Below, one piece after another: positions 24,143 through 34,714 of a stretch of 64,000 bases of DNA. The DNA is from Dama dama. Its lineage: Eukaryota > Chordata > Mammalia > Artiodactyla > Cervidae. The stretch's first letter is position 1; the number at the start of each line of letters is the position of its first letter. The notes beneath the pieces were generated by a model. It ran no database searches. It was not told the DNA's origin and worked only from the letters and a program-made list of their open reading frames with translations. The DNA lies in NCBI RefSeq assembly GCF_033118175.1, contig NC_083714.1, positions 10,850,001-10,914,000 on the forward strand, given 5' to 3'. A program made the position numbers and the translations under genes.

Positions 24143-25419
24143 ACCGCACAATTGCACTCATCTCACAAGCTAGCAAAGTAATACTTAAAATTCTCCAAGC
24201 AAGGCTTCAACAGTATGTGAACCGTGAACTTCCAGATGTTCAAGCTGGAGTTAGAAAAGGCAAAGGAACCAGAGATCAAATTGCCAACATCCCTTGGATT
24301 ATAGAAAAAGCAAGAGAGTTCCAGAAAAATATCTACTTCTGCTTTACTGACTATGCCAAAGCCTTTGATGGTGTGGATCACAACAAACTGTGGAAAATTC
24401 TTCAAGAAATGGGAATACCAGACCACCTGACCTGCCTCCTGAGAAATCTGTATGCAGGTCAAGAAGCAGCAGTTAGGACCAGACATGGAACAATAGACTG
24501 GTTTCAAATCAGGAAAGGAGTACATCAGACTGTATATTGTCACCCTGCTTATTTAACTTATATGCAGAGTACATCATGTGAAATGCTGGGCTGGATGAAA
24601 TACAAGCTGGAATCAGGATTGCTGGGAGAAATATCAATAACCTCAGATACACAGATGATACCACCCTTATGGCAGAAAGCGAAGAAGAGCTGAAGAGCCT
24701 CTTGATGAAAGTGAAAGAGGACAGTGAAAAAGCTGGGTTGAAACTCAACATTCAAAAAATGAAGATCATGGCATCTGGTCCCATCACTTCATGGCAAATA
24801 GATGGAGAAACAATGGAAACAGTGAGAGAATTTACTTTTGGGGGCTCCAAAATCACTGCAGTTGGTGACTGCAGCCATGAAATTAAAAGACGCTTGCTCC
24901 TTGAAAGAAAAGTTATGACCAACGTAGACAGCATATTAAAAAGCAGAGACATTACTTTGCCAACAAAAGTCCATCTAGTGAAAGCTATAGTTTTTCCAGT
25001 AGTCATGTATGGATGTGAGAGTTGGACTATAAAGAAAGCTGAGCACTGAAGAATTGATGCTTTTGAACTGTGGTGTTGGAGAAGACTCTTGAGAGTCCCT
25101 TGGATTGTAAGGAAATCCAACCAGTCAATCCTAAAAGAAATCAGTCCTGAATATTCATTGGAAGGATTGATGCTGAAGCTGAAGCTCCAATACTCTGGCC
25201 ACCTGATGGGAAGAACTGACATTGGAAAAGACCCTGAGGCTGAGAAAGATTGAAGGCAGGAGAAGGGGACGACAGAAGATGAGATGGTTGGATGGCATCA
25301 CCAGCTCAATGGACATGAGTTTGAGTAAGCTCTAGAAGTTGGTGATGGACAGGGAAGCCTGGCATGCTACAGTCCATGGGGGTCACAAAGAGTCACACAC
25401 GACTGAGTGACTGAACTGA
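24143..25419 (+). mobile_element. BovB LINE fragment, + strand
   Basis: This copy covers reverse transcriptase and the 3' end. The frame at 24163-24540 encodes NIYFCFTDYAKAFDGVDHNK and continues to FQIRKGVHQ, then shifts. Downstream, 24669-25049 encodes the region after the catalytic box. A frameshift and point changes make it inactive. GCACAATT occurs at both ends (24147 and 25422) and may be a target duplication or chance. Confidence 0.88.
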
Positions 25420-25697
25420 GGAGCACAATTAGAAGTCATCCCACTCCATAGTTCTTGGGTTCATCATTACTGCCCAAATAATCTGTAGTAGCAGCTACCC
25501 GGACCATCAAACCTTGCGTTCAGTAGGCACTTCATTGTAGATGCCTACTGGTCATGATTTGATTGGTTTGCATTTTGTCTCATGAAATACCAGCATCTCT
25601 TCTTCTGAATACTAATAGAATTAGCACTACTTTCAAATCCAATCAGGCTATCTAATCAATTCCAATTTCCCGTTTTTCTGAAACACTTTTGGACCTC

Positions 25698-27145
25698 AAA
25701 CAAAGCTGGTGGAGGTGGTGGAATTCCAGCTGAGCTATTTCAGATTTTAAAGGATGATGCTGTTAAAGTGCTGCACTCAATATGCCAGCAGTGGCCACGG
25801 GACTGGAAAAGGTCGGTTTTCATTCCAATCCCAAAGAAGGGCCATGCCAAAGAATGTTCAAACTACTGCACAATTACACTCATTTCACATGCTAGCAAGG
25901 TAATGCTCAAAATCTTTCAAGCTAGGTTTCAACAGTATGTGAACTGATAACTTCCAAAGGTACAAGCTAGATTTAGAAAAGGCAGAAGGAGCAGAGATCA
26001 AATTTAGAGCATCAGCTGGTTCATAGAAAACACAAGGGAATTCCAGAAAAACATCTACTTCTGCTTCATGGACTATGCTAAAGCCTTTGACAATATGGAC
26101 CACAACAAGCTAGAAAATTCTTAAAGAAATAGGAATACCAGATCACCTTACCTGCCTCCTGAGAAACTGTATGCAGGTCAAGAAACAACAGTTAGAACTG
26201 GACATGGAACAACAGACTGGTTCCAAATCGGGAAAGGAGTACATCAAGGCCGTATATTGTCAGCCTGTTTGTTTAACTTCTATGCAGAGTACATCTTGTG
26301 AAATGCTGGACTGGATGAAGCTCAAGCTGGAATCAAGATTGCCAGGAGAAATATCAATAACCTTGGATATGTAGATGACACCACCCTAATGGTGGAAAGT
26401 GAAGAGGAACTGAAGAGTCTCTTGATGATGGTGAAAGAGAGTGAAAAAGCTGCCTTAAAAGTCAACATTCAGAAAACTAGGATCACGGCATCTGGTGCCA
26501 TGATTTCATAGCAAATAGATGGGGAAACAATGGAAACAGTGACAGACTTTATTTTCTTGGGCTCCAAAATCAGTGTGGATGGTGACTGCAGCCATGAAAT
26601 TAAAAGATGCTTGCTCCTTAGAATAAAAGCTATGACAAACCTAGACAGCATGTTAAAAAGCATGAGACATCACTTTGCCAAGAAAGATCTGTACAGTGAA
26701 AGTTATAGTCTTTCCAGTAGTCATGTACGGATGTGAGAGTTGTACCATAAAGAAAGCTGAGTGCCTAAGAACTGATGCTTTCAAACTGTGGTGCTGGAAA
26801 AGTCTCTTGAGAGTCCCTTGGACTGCAAGGAGATCAAGCCAATCAATCTTAAATGAAATCAACCCTGAATATTCAGTGGAAGGACTGATGCTGAAGTTGA
26901 AGCTCCAAAACTCTGGCCATCTGATGCAAAGAGCCAACTCATTGGAAAAGCCCCTGATCCTGGGAAAGATTGAAGGCAGGAGGAGAAGGGGTGACAGAGG
27001 ATGAGATGGTTGGATGGCATCATCGCCTCAATGAACACGAGTTTGAGCAAACCACCAGAGATAGTGAAGATCAGAGAAACATGGGGTGCTGTGGTCCAAG
27101 GGGTCACAAAGAGTCGGACAAGACTAAGCAGCTGAACAACAGCAA
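25698..27145 (+). mobile_element. Older BovB LINE fragment, + strand
   Basis: Starts at ACAAAGCTGGTGGAGGTGG and runs to the 3' tail near GTCGGACAAGACTAAGCAGC. Stops and indels are more frequent than in the copy just upstream (for example TGA within the reverse transcriptase at about 25947), so it is older. The catalytic box region reads as YVDD in one frame (about 26370). Confidence 0.85.
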
Positions 27146-27465
27146 GAACCACATGGAGACTTGGTGGGGAAGGGAGCTGTGAGGAGACAGGCCTTCCTCC
27201 ATATCCTCTGCTTTAGTTCCTCTCCGAAGTATCTAGATAATAGTATTTGATACACATTTTCTGAGTTGTTTTGCAGGTGTAAAAAACCTTCCCCTGTCCA
27301 AGAATGGAAGATGTTAACTACTTGACAGAGTCCCAGGCCTCCTGGAGCCTAGGGACTGATAATGTTAACCCCTGTGATACCACCCTGCTGCCTCACCATC
27401 AGCCAGTCAGAGAAATGTGCACAAGCTGATCTCAGACCCTGCGACCCTCCTCCCTCACCTGTCTT

Positions 27466-27884
27466 ATATTTTAAAAACTTTTTATTTTGTATTGGCATGT
27501 GTGTGTGCATGCTAAGTCACTTCAGTCATGTCTAACTCTTTGAGACCCTATGGACCATAGCCCACCATGCTCCTCTGTCAATGGGATTCTCCAGGCAAGA
27601 ATACTGCAGTGGGTTGCCGTGCCCTCCTCCAGGGGATCTTCCTGACCAAGGGAGTGAACCTGTGTCTCCTAGTCTGCATTGGCAGACGGTTCTTTACCAT
27701 TAGCACCACCTGGGAAGCCCATATTGAGGTGTAGCCAATTAAAAAACAATGTTGTGATAGTTTCAGATAGAGGGCGAAGGGACCCAGCCATCCATATACA
27801 TGTATCCATTCTCCCCCAAACTCCCCTCCCATCTAGGCTGCCATATGACATTGAGCAGAGTTCCCTGTGCTATAGAGTAGGACT
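27466..27884 (-). mobile_element. L1 3' fragment containing a Bov-tA
   Basis: TTTTATTTTGTATTGG, GTGTAGCCAATTAAAAAACA and GAGCAGAGTTCCCTGTGCTA match an L1 3' end that also occurs at 58626-58770. It is interrupted at 27499-27720. Confidence 0.7.
27499..27720 (-). mobile_element. Bov-tA SINE
   Basis: A full element on the - strand, from GGGCTTCCCAGGTGGTGCTA to the GTGACTTAGCATGCACAC tail. It lies within the L1 fragment. Confidence 0.9.
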
Positions 27885-28077
27885 GCTGAAACTCTTAGGG
27901 GAGTTCCAGACTTTAGAGCTTGAGCCACCTGTCTGCTTGCATAGCCCTGCAATAAACCTTTCTCTTCTTCAAACTCCAAAGTTTCAGTTTATTTGGCCTC
28001 ACTGTGCATTGGGCACCCAAACTTGCATTAACACTATTGCCTTTGAGCACTCGTGGTACTACACCCTTCATTGGTCA

Positions 28078-28175
28078 GGGTTCAGTTGCAGAGATCAGAA
28101 GCCACTCTAGCTAGTTTAAGGAGGAAGCATTGTAGGGAGATTCTTTACTGGCTGAACCATCAGGGAAGCCTATGC
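28078..28175. repeat. Second copy of old repeat, with SINE head relic
   Basis: GGGTTCAGTTGCAGAGATCA matches 14309-14330. It is followed at 28136-28172 by a short relic of a SINE head in reverse (CTGAACCATCAGGGAAGCCT). Confidence 0.45.
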
Positions 28176-28522
28176 ATCTGATTAGCTGAACCTAAATCAT
28201 ATTCAGAATCTCAGCTGAAAGGAAGTCCAGAAAGTGTGGTGTGTCTTTTTATACTTTCCATCAACTACATGACACACTAGGATCGGGGGTGGAATGGAGC
28301 TTAACACCAAGCTACCATACCTATCCTAACCCTCATGAAAGATTTAGTATATTTAGCTTGAATCCCAATTCCAGGATAACAGGAAACTCAGACTTCTTTC
28401 AATTTTCTTCTGTTTCTCTGAATCATTCTCTGCTTCTATGTGCACACAGACTTTCTAGTGCCTCTAATCAGAACCTAGCCAAAAACTTTAGCCCTCTCAC
28501 CATCTTCTAAAAGAAATCAAAA

Positions 28523-29004
28523 TGTTAGGGGAAACACTGACTGAAACCACCCTCCCGGGCCAGGCACCACAGTAACCATTTGCATGAGTTATTTTATGAC
28601 AGGATGTCCTGGTAAGGAACACAGAACTAACAAGCCACCACCACTGGAAGAATTCAGGAAAGGTCAAAAGGAGAGAGGAGATCCCAGTCCATGTGTCCTA
28701 CTACCTCCCAGAATCCTCCTGACTGGAATCTATCTTGGCTGAGCAACACCAGGAAGGACCCTGAGTCAGAAAGATTGGCCAGAGACAGCCCGGAAATTAA
28801 CCACATTACCATAAAACCTGAGGCTGTGAACCACGTGGCAGAACAGTCCTCTTGGGTTCCCTTACCCTGCAGCTCTCTGCCCTCACACTCCTTCCCAATA
28901 AAGTCTCTTGCTTTTTCAGCATGTGTGTCTCCTTGGACAATTCATTTCTGAGTGTTAAACATGAGCCCACTCTCGAGCCCTGGAAGGGGTCTCCTTTCCT
29001 GCAA
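28523..29004 (+). mobile_element. Solo ERV LTR (family A), + strand
   Basis: Starts TGTTAGGGGAAACACTGACT, carries AATAAA at 28897-28902 and ends TTTCCTGCAA. The pentamer CAAAA flanks it (28518-28522 and 29005-29009). Together with the - copy at 19392 it defines a family that begins TG and ends CAA or CAAG rather than plain CA. No adjacent viral coding sequence is present. Confidence 0.75.
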
Positions 29005-29009
29005 CAAAA

Positions 29010-30172
29010 ACACAATAAGTACTTGATGATTTTTGTCTTTTTCCTCAAGATTTGTGATATTATGAGAGAAAGACCATATCAAGGAACACGTGGCCATCTG
29101 CCATCTCACTGCATTCCTGACTGGTTCCATTTTTTTCCTCACTTACTTTTGAAGTTGATCCCTCAAGTTCATGTTCTTCCATGAATCCAAACTCTTTATA
29201 TATGGCTCTTCCTGTGATACTTTCAATAATTTTATTTTTATTCCCGTTACTCTCCTTTTATCTTACTTTTTATGTTTCAACAAACGTTTTGGTCAGTTAA
29301 GATGTCTCCTACCATTTTTACTGTTGTTCTTATGCCAATTCTTTTATAGATTATTTTTAAGTTTTCCCATCACTTTAGAGAACTTTTAGAAATTTTCAGT
29401 ATCTTTTTGGAATTTGGAATTTGAAAAGTCCTTAAAATGGCTTCTAGGAAAAAAAATCCATTTTCCTAACAAACACACTGACTACATTTGGAGTGGTATA
29501 GTATGTTCATTTTACTCAAACGTGAAGGCAGCGTAGATTTGCAGAAATAGTATGAACTGAGGATTTTGTAAGCCCTTGCCAATGGCAACTACCAAAAGTC
29601 ACCACTCCCAACAACTCAAGCAAAACTATTATTCTGCTCCCATATTCACAGGTTTGTACACAGAGCCTCTTGGACAGATTTCCCAAGTTGACCAGGAGAT
29701 GGAGTTTCCAGGAAAACTGGACAGGACATAAAAATGGCAGTATTTCAGCTACCTCTAGGAGTAAAGCCACGAGCTTCAGCTCCTCCAGTAATATACCTGA
29801 ATGGCTTTTATGCCAGATCTCCAAGGGTTTCTCCTAGAAATTTCTGGGGCTTGTGCCTGCATTTTGAAAGGCAGACTATTATTATACTGAAGTTTCCTTC
29901 ACGGTGCTTATTAAAATACAACTCTATATAAATTTTTTACAATTTTCAGAGTGATTTCACTATATAATCACCCACCCAAACCTCATTTCCAACAAACCCA
30001 AAGAAGCTGATAGGCTAAGGCCTGGCCCCCCTTTTAGAGATGAGGAAACTAAGTCAATAGTCCAACATATTACAGATAATAAATGACAGAACCTGAACAA
30101 GTACCTCAGTCAAGTCTCCTACTCATAATGCTCCCCCACCTCAGAAAATATTTGCCATAATAAAATCTGATA
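29010..30172. other. Intergenic, no gene seen
   Basis: A degraded MIR in reverse orientation is recognisable at about 30030-30120. A 102-codon - strand frame (29516-29824) has no domain I recognise and no splice or promoter context, and is left unannotated. Confidence 0.4.
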
Positions 30173-30290
30173 GGAACTTCACTGGTGATCCAGTGGGTAA
30201 GACTCCACCTTTCCAGTGCAGAGGTCATGGGTTCGATCCCTGATTGGGGAACTAAGAACTAAGATCCCACATGTCATGTGGTGCAGGACA
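30173..30290 (+). mobile_element. CHR SINE
   Basis: AGGAACTTCACTGGTGATCC head, GGGTTCGATCCCTGATTGGG (B-box region), then AAGATCCCACATGTCATGTG. A CAA simple repeat follows at about 30331-30360, and an L1 ORF2 scrap (about 30371-30460). Confidence 0.78.
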
Positions 30291-30914
30291 ACAAATGGCA
30301 ATAGAAAACTTGAATACCTCTATGCAAAAACAGCAACAACAACAACAACAACAACAAAAAAACACAGCAACTGATCATACCTTGCACCATACACAAAGGT
30401 TAACTCAAAATGGATCATAGACCTAAATGTAAAACCAGAAGAAAAGAAGAAAAATGTCTGATAAGTTTGCATACAATGGATTTTTATTTTAAACTTTTCT
30501 TACCTGTGGAAATTGTCATCAGTTTTCCAAAGGTTCTTTGATAATTAAACAAGTTTTCTTGGATCTTTTTGAGCAGGGGACATTTTCACTGTTAGCCCAA
30601 GGTAAAACCACTACTCCCAGGCTCACAATTTCACAACATAGTCCTGTCATTCCTGGGTGTCCATGAAAGAGTTACATACATCTACAGACTCAATATGAAA
30701 TTTGAATTTAAGTTGAATTTTCTCCCCCACATCCTCAGAGATCAGAGGAATGTGAGGAAATGGAACAAGTACATCCTTTCTGTCCAGTGTAGACATCGGT
30801 TAGGACAAGACGCTGACCCTAGACCAATCTTCCTAGGTTTCATTGGTTCAAGGAGGAGTTTTCATGCCCGAATCCCACCACTCACCCTTCTTCTCTTCAA
30901 AGTTTTCCACTGAG

Positions 30915-31277
30915 GTACTGATGAACCTATTTACAGGGAAGAAATGGAGACACAGACATAGAGAATGGACTTGTGGACACAACGGGGGAAGGAGAGGGTG
31001 GGACAAATTTGAAAGAGTAGCACTGACATATATACACTATTATGTGTAAAATAGCTAGCTAGTGGGAAGCTGCTATATAACACAGGGAGTTCAACCTGGT
31101 GCTCTGTGACAACCCAGAGGGGTGGGATGGGGAGTGGGTGGGAGGAAGGCTCAAGAGGGAGAGGATATATGTATACTTATAGCTGATTCACACTGTTGCA
31201 CGAAACTAACACAACATTGTAAAGCAATTATCCTCCAATTAAAAAAATAAAATAAAACTAATAGTAAAAAAAAAAGG
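30915..31277 (+). mobile_element. L1 insertion, 3' end only, with 11-bp target duplication
   Basis: The L1 3' UTR reads through AGCTAGCTAGTGGGAAGCTG and ends in TAAAGCAATTATCCTCCAAT plus an A-rich tail. TTTCCACTGAG flanks it exactly at 30904-30914 and 31278-31288. It is 5' truncated and non-coding. Confidence 0.88.
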
Positions 31278-31497
31278 TTTCCACTGAGAAAGCTATAGGC
31301 ACACAGAGTGATTAGAACAGCAAGCAAAGTGTCTTTTATTAATAAAAGCTTGATATGAGAATTCAGATACACTTGATAATCCCTCCTCCCCTCATTCTCT
31401 CTGTTTTAGGGTTCTCTGGTTTCACAAATTAATCAGAAAACACAACTTAAGCTACTCCTCCTCTGAATCTGAGAATCTAAGGTGGTCAGAACAAACG

Positions 31498-31777
31498 TGG
31501 CCTGTCCTGATAGCTCAGTTGGTAAAGAATCCGCCTGCAATGCAGAAGACCCTGGTTCGATTCCTGGGTCAGGAAGATCCGCTGGAGAAGGGATAGGCTA
31601 CCCACCCCAGTATTCTTGGGCTTCCCTCGTGGCTCAGCTGGTAAAGAATCTTCCTGCAATGCGGGAGAGCTGGGTTTGATCCCTGGGTTGGAGAAGGGAA
31701 AGGCTACCTACTCCAGTATTCTGGCCTGGAGAATTCCATGGACCAGAGTTGGACAAGACTGAGTGACCTTTACTTAA
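31498..31777 (+). mobile_element. Dimeric Bov-tA SINE (two tRNA heads)
   Basis: A first head (TGATAGCTCAGTTGGTAAAG) runs to CCCCAGTATTCTTG, directly joined to a second head (GGCTTCCCTCGTGGCTCAGC) that leads into the complete 3' half ending GACTGAGTGACCTTTACT. Dimers of this type are a known Bov-tA subfamily. Confidence 0.85.
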
Positions 31778-33240
31778 CTTAAATCATTCTGATCAGGTGG
31801 AACCAACAATATAGTCACAGATGTATAGATCACTTTTCACTGTGATGACCCTGCTCACCAGTGAGAAGTAGCGTAATGATTGATCTCAGACCCACCATAT
31901 TAGCAGCTTCTATGCAGGAAGAGCTAAGAAAGAGGTATAGCAAACATCAGGTTGTAGGTAACAGAATTTGCTCTGCACCATGGACCAAAGCTGAAGCATG
32001 AAGAGGAGGCTTAAAAATGTTCCCTTTCCTAATATGAGAGAGAATACACTCACTGTTCCACATATGTTTGCTGGGGAGGAGTTGATTTTGATGTTGGCTC
32101 CCTCTCAGGTTGCCATGGTGATGACAGAGAGAAGAGTAAGTGACAGCATAAAGAGAAATCCAGTGTCATCCAGAGATGCAGTGTTCCAGGAGGAAGTAAC
32201 AAGATTCCCCTAATAGTAGAACCAAACTTGCTGGGGCTTCCAAGTAACATAGGGTCTGAGGAAGAGGTCTTTGGGCTCAAAGACCTGTTATCTCTGCAGG
32301 GCTTGTGTTGCTACCAATGTGTCAGAATGAGAGGATCCTAGCCTCTGGTACTGACACTCAAGCCTGTGTTCATGTCAAATGACACTGAGGGCTATTATAA
32401 TATTGCTTCCCTTAGTGCCTGCAAATAGGTGCTACCAATCAGGACCCACACTGATTGACACACATCAGCACCTCCCAATGTTTGTACTGACTCAGGGAAG
32501 ATTTGCCCTTCTGAGGCCCTGATGGTTCAGTCCAACACAAGTGGCTAACCAAGTTGGCTGTGAATACAGGACAGCAGTTAATTTCTCCCACAGGTTGGCA
32601 GAGGAGATACTGTTCATCTCACCTCAAACCTATCATCTGACATTTATGTATTTTTGGCATGTGTTGGAGATGTGGCTATCTTGGGTAACCAGTCCAGGGA
32701 AGTTGCTGTCATTTCTTTTAGGAAAATAATATGGTTTGACAGTTTACAGCAGATGCAGTCCTGGCCTTAGAAACAGGAAACCTTTTGTCAGAGTGCAGTG
32801 ATGTGGCTTCCACACAATAAGGCTGTATTTTGGTTTATAGATGCTTCATGTTTAGCCAGAGCTCAGAATGACTACAAGGGTTAGTAGAAAAGCCCTGGAC
32901 TCAACATAAGATTTAGGGGTCCAGTCTTGGCTCCTGTACTGACTTGTGGGGCAAACTTGAACCAATCGTTTCTCTCATCATCTTCAATTTCCTCATTGAA
33001 AGATAGGAATATCTCATGGGGAGTAGTTAGAGACTCAGATGAGACCATGGATGCCAAGCTGCTCTGAAGTGCAAAAAGAGCCCAGCCTGTGTGTAAAGCC
33101 AGCTTACTAACATTCACAGGATAGTGAAGGACAAGGATGTACAGTCCAAGGTACTTGAAAGTATCCATGGAGAAAAACAAATGTTTTAACCCATTTCTTG
33201 CCCATAAGCCTTGGGTAAGTGTTGACAGTGCCTCCCTTCA
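31778..33240. other. Intergenic, with MIR remnant
   Basis: No exon is seen. A degraded + strand MIR is recognisable at about 32885-33060 (GGGCAAACTTGAACCAATCG, TCAATTTCCTCATTG). The rest is unassigned. Confidence 0.4.
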
Positions 33241-33296
33241 GGGGAGACAGCGAGCTTGGAAGCACCAGGGATCTAATAGAGCCAAATAGGATAAGA

Positions 33297-33366
33297 CAGG
33301 GAAACCTGGCGTGCTGCAGTTCATGGGGTTGCAAAGAATCGAACAAGACTTAGTGACTGAACAACC
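33297..33366 (+). mobile_element. BovB/Bov-A 3' tail scrap
   Basis: About 70 bp matching the common BovB tail (GAAACCTGGCGTGCTGCAGT to TTAGTGACTGAACAACC). The body is missing. Confidence 0.65.
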
Positions 33367-33416
33367 AGGGAAGTCAAGGGGAGCCAAGGATGTGATTACC
33401 AAAATGATACCATGAT

Positions 33417-33614
33417 GGGGTTTCCCTGGTGGCTCAGATGGTAAAGAATCTGCCTGCAATGTGGGAGACTTAAGTTTGATCCCTGGGTCAGGAAGATCCC
33501 CTGGAGAAGGAAATGGCTACCCACTCCAGCATTCTTGCCTGGAGAATCCCATGGACAGAGGAGTTTGGCAGGCTACAGTCTATGGGGTTGCAAAGAGTAG
33601 GACACAACTGAGCC
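33417..33614 (+). mobile_element. Bov-tA SINE
   Basis: Complete: GGTTTCCCTGGTGGCTCAGA head, TTTGATCCCTGGGTCAGGAA, then the CACTCCAGCATTCTTGCCTG body and GACACAACTGAGCCCTG tail. Confidence 0.93.
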
Positions 33615-33664
33615 CTGAAGTGTGTGTCCAAAAAGGAAAATGATTATATATATGCACACATTTT

Positions 33665-34042
33665 TTTCCATTTATTTTTATTCATTGGAGGCTAATTACT
33701 TTACAATATTGTAGTGGTTTTTGCCATACATTGACATGAATCAACCATGGATTTACATGTGTTCCCCATCCAGATCCCCCCTCCCACCTCTCTTTCCATC
33801 CCATCCCTCTGGGTCTTCCCAGTGCACCAGCCCTGAGCACCCGTCTCATGCATCCAACCTGGGCTGGTGATCTGTTTCACCCTTGATAGTATACTTGTTT
33901 CAATGCTGTTCTCTCTGAACATACAAGCAATAAATGCTGGAGAGGGTGTGGAGAAAAGGGAACCCTCTTATACTGTTGGTGGGAATGCAAACTAGTACAG
34001 CCACTATGGAAAACAGTGTGGAGATTCCTTAAAAAACTGGAA
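33665..34042 (-). mobile_element. L1 insertion with 5' inversion (twin priming)
   Basis: The left part (33665-33925) is an L1 3' end on the - strand. The right part (about 33926-34042, GCTGGAGAGGGTGTGGAGAA) is an L1 segment in + orientation. The whole is flanked by ATATGCACACATTTT at 33650-33664 and 34043-34057, a perfect 15-bp target duplication. One insertion event with an inverted 5' part explains this. Confidence 0.9.
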
Positions 34043-34079
34043 ATATGCACACATTTTATAAATCTATATCTACCTATCT

Positions 34080-34130
34080 ATACACACACACACAAACACA
34101 CACACGACACACAACACATGACACACTGAG
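34080..34130. repeat. (CA)n-rich simple repeat
   Basis: Interrupted CA dinucleotide repeat with GACACACAAC-type variants, lying 25 bp beyond the L1 target duplication. Confidence 0.8.
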
Positions 34131-34514
34131 TCTCAGAGTACATGCCATGTACTCTGCTAAGTATTTTACATGTATTATCTAATTTAAACTTTACAATTAC
34201 CCTGTGAAAGTATTATCATGCCTGTCTTATAGATAAAGGAACTGAGGCTTAGAGACTAATTTGCTATTTTGCCTGTCATCGTTTAGCTAGCAAAGAACCC
34301 GTATTTGCAATACAGGTGTAGTGTGTGTAGTGTGACTCCACAGACTATTTGTATAACCACCCGGCACTAAATTGTTGGCCATAGAATCCCCTGGGTGCCT
34401 GGACCTCCTGATCCCTCACCCAGTGCCAAAGGTTTAGGGTCAGTTTAGAACTCAGCCACCAGAAGGCGCTGCCTCCCATGCTGTTAATGGGCAGCAGTTG
34501 AATTGATGAGGACT

Positions 34515-34714
34515 TGTGCATGCTGCGTGCTAAGTCGCTTCAGTAGTGTCCCCACCCTGTGCGACCCTATGGACTGTAGCCCGCCAGGCTCCTCTGTCCA
34601 TGGGATTCTCCCAGCAAGAATACTAGAGTGGGTTGGCATGCCCGACCCAGGGAATAAAGTTGGGTCTCCTGCGTTGCAAGCAGATTCTTTACCATCTGAG
34701 CCACCAGGGAAGCC
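34515..34714 (-). mobile_element. Bov-tA SINE
   Basis: On the - strand, GGCTTCCCTGGTGGCTCAGA head to the TAAGTC/GCACGC tail. A region near GCATGCCCGACCCAGGGAAT lacks about 20 bp of the standard element. Confidence 0.9.

Larger units (their letters stand above)
27230..28035 (+). mobile_element. LTR-like repeat split by L1 and SINE insertions
   Basis: The left part (27230-27465) and right part (27885-28035, with CAATAAACCTTTCTCTTC) resemble family C LTRs. Between them lies an L1 3' fragment (27466-27498 and 27721-27884), itself split by a Bov-tA. Reading outward gives the order of insertion: LTR-like, then L1, then SINE. Confidence 0.6.

Noticed and set aside
19392..29004. A provirus bounded by the LTRs at 19392 and 28523
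   Set aside because: The two LTRs face opposite ways, have different target duplications, and no retroviral gene lies between them.
29516..29824. 102-codon - strand open frame
   Set aside because: No recognisable domain, no promoter or splice context, and ordinary composition for a chance frame.
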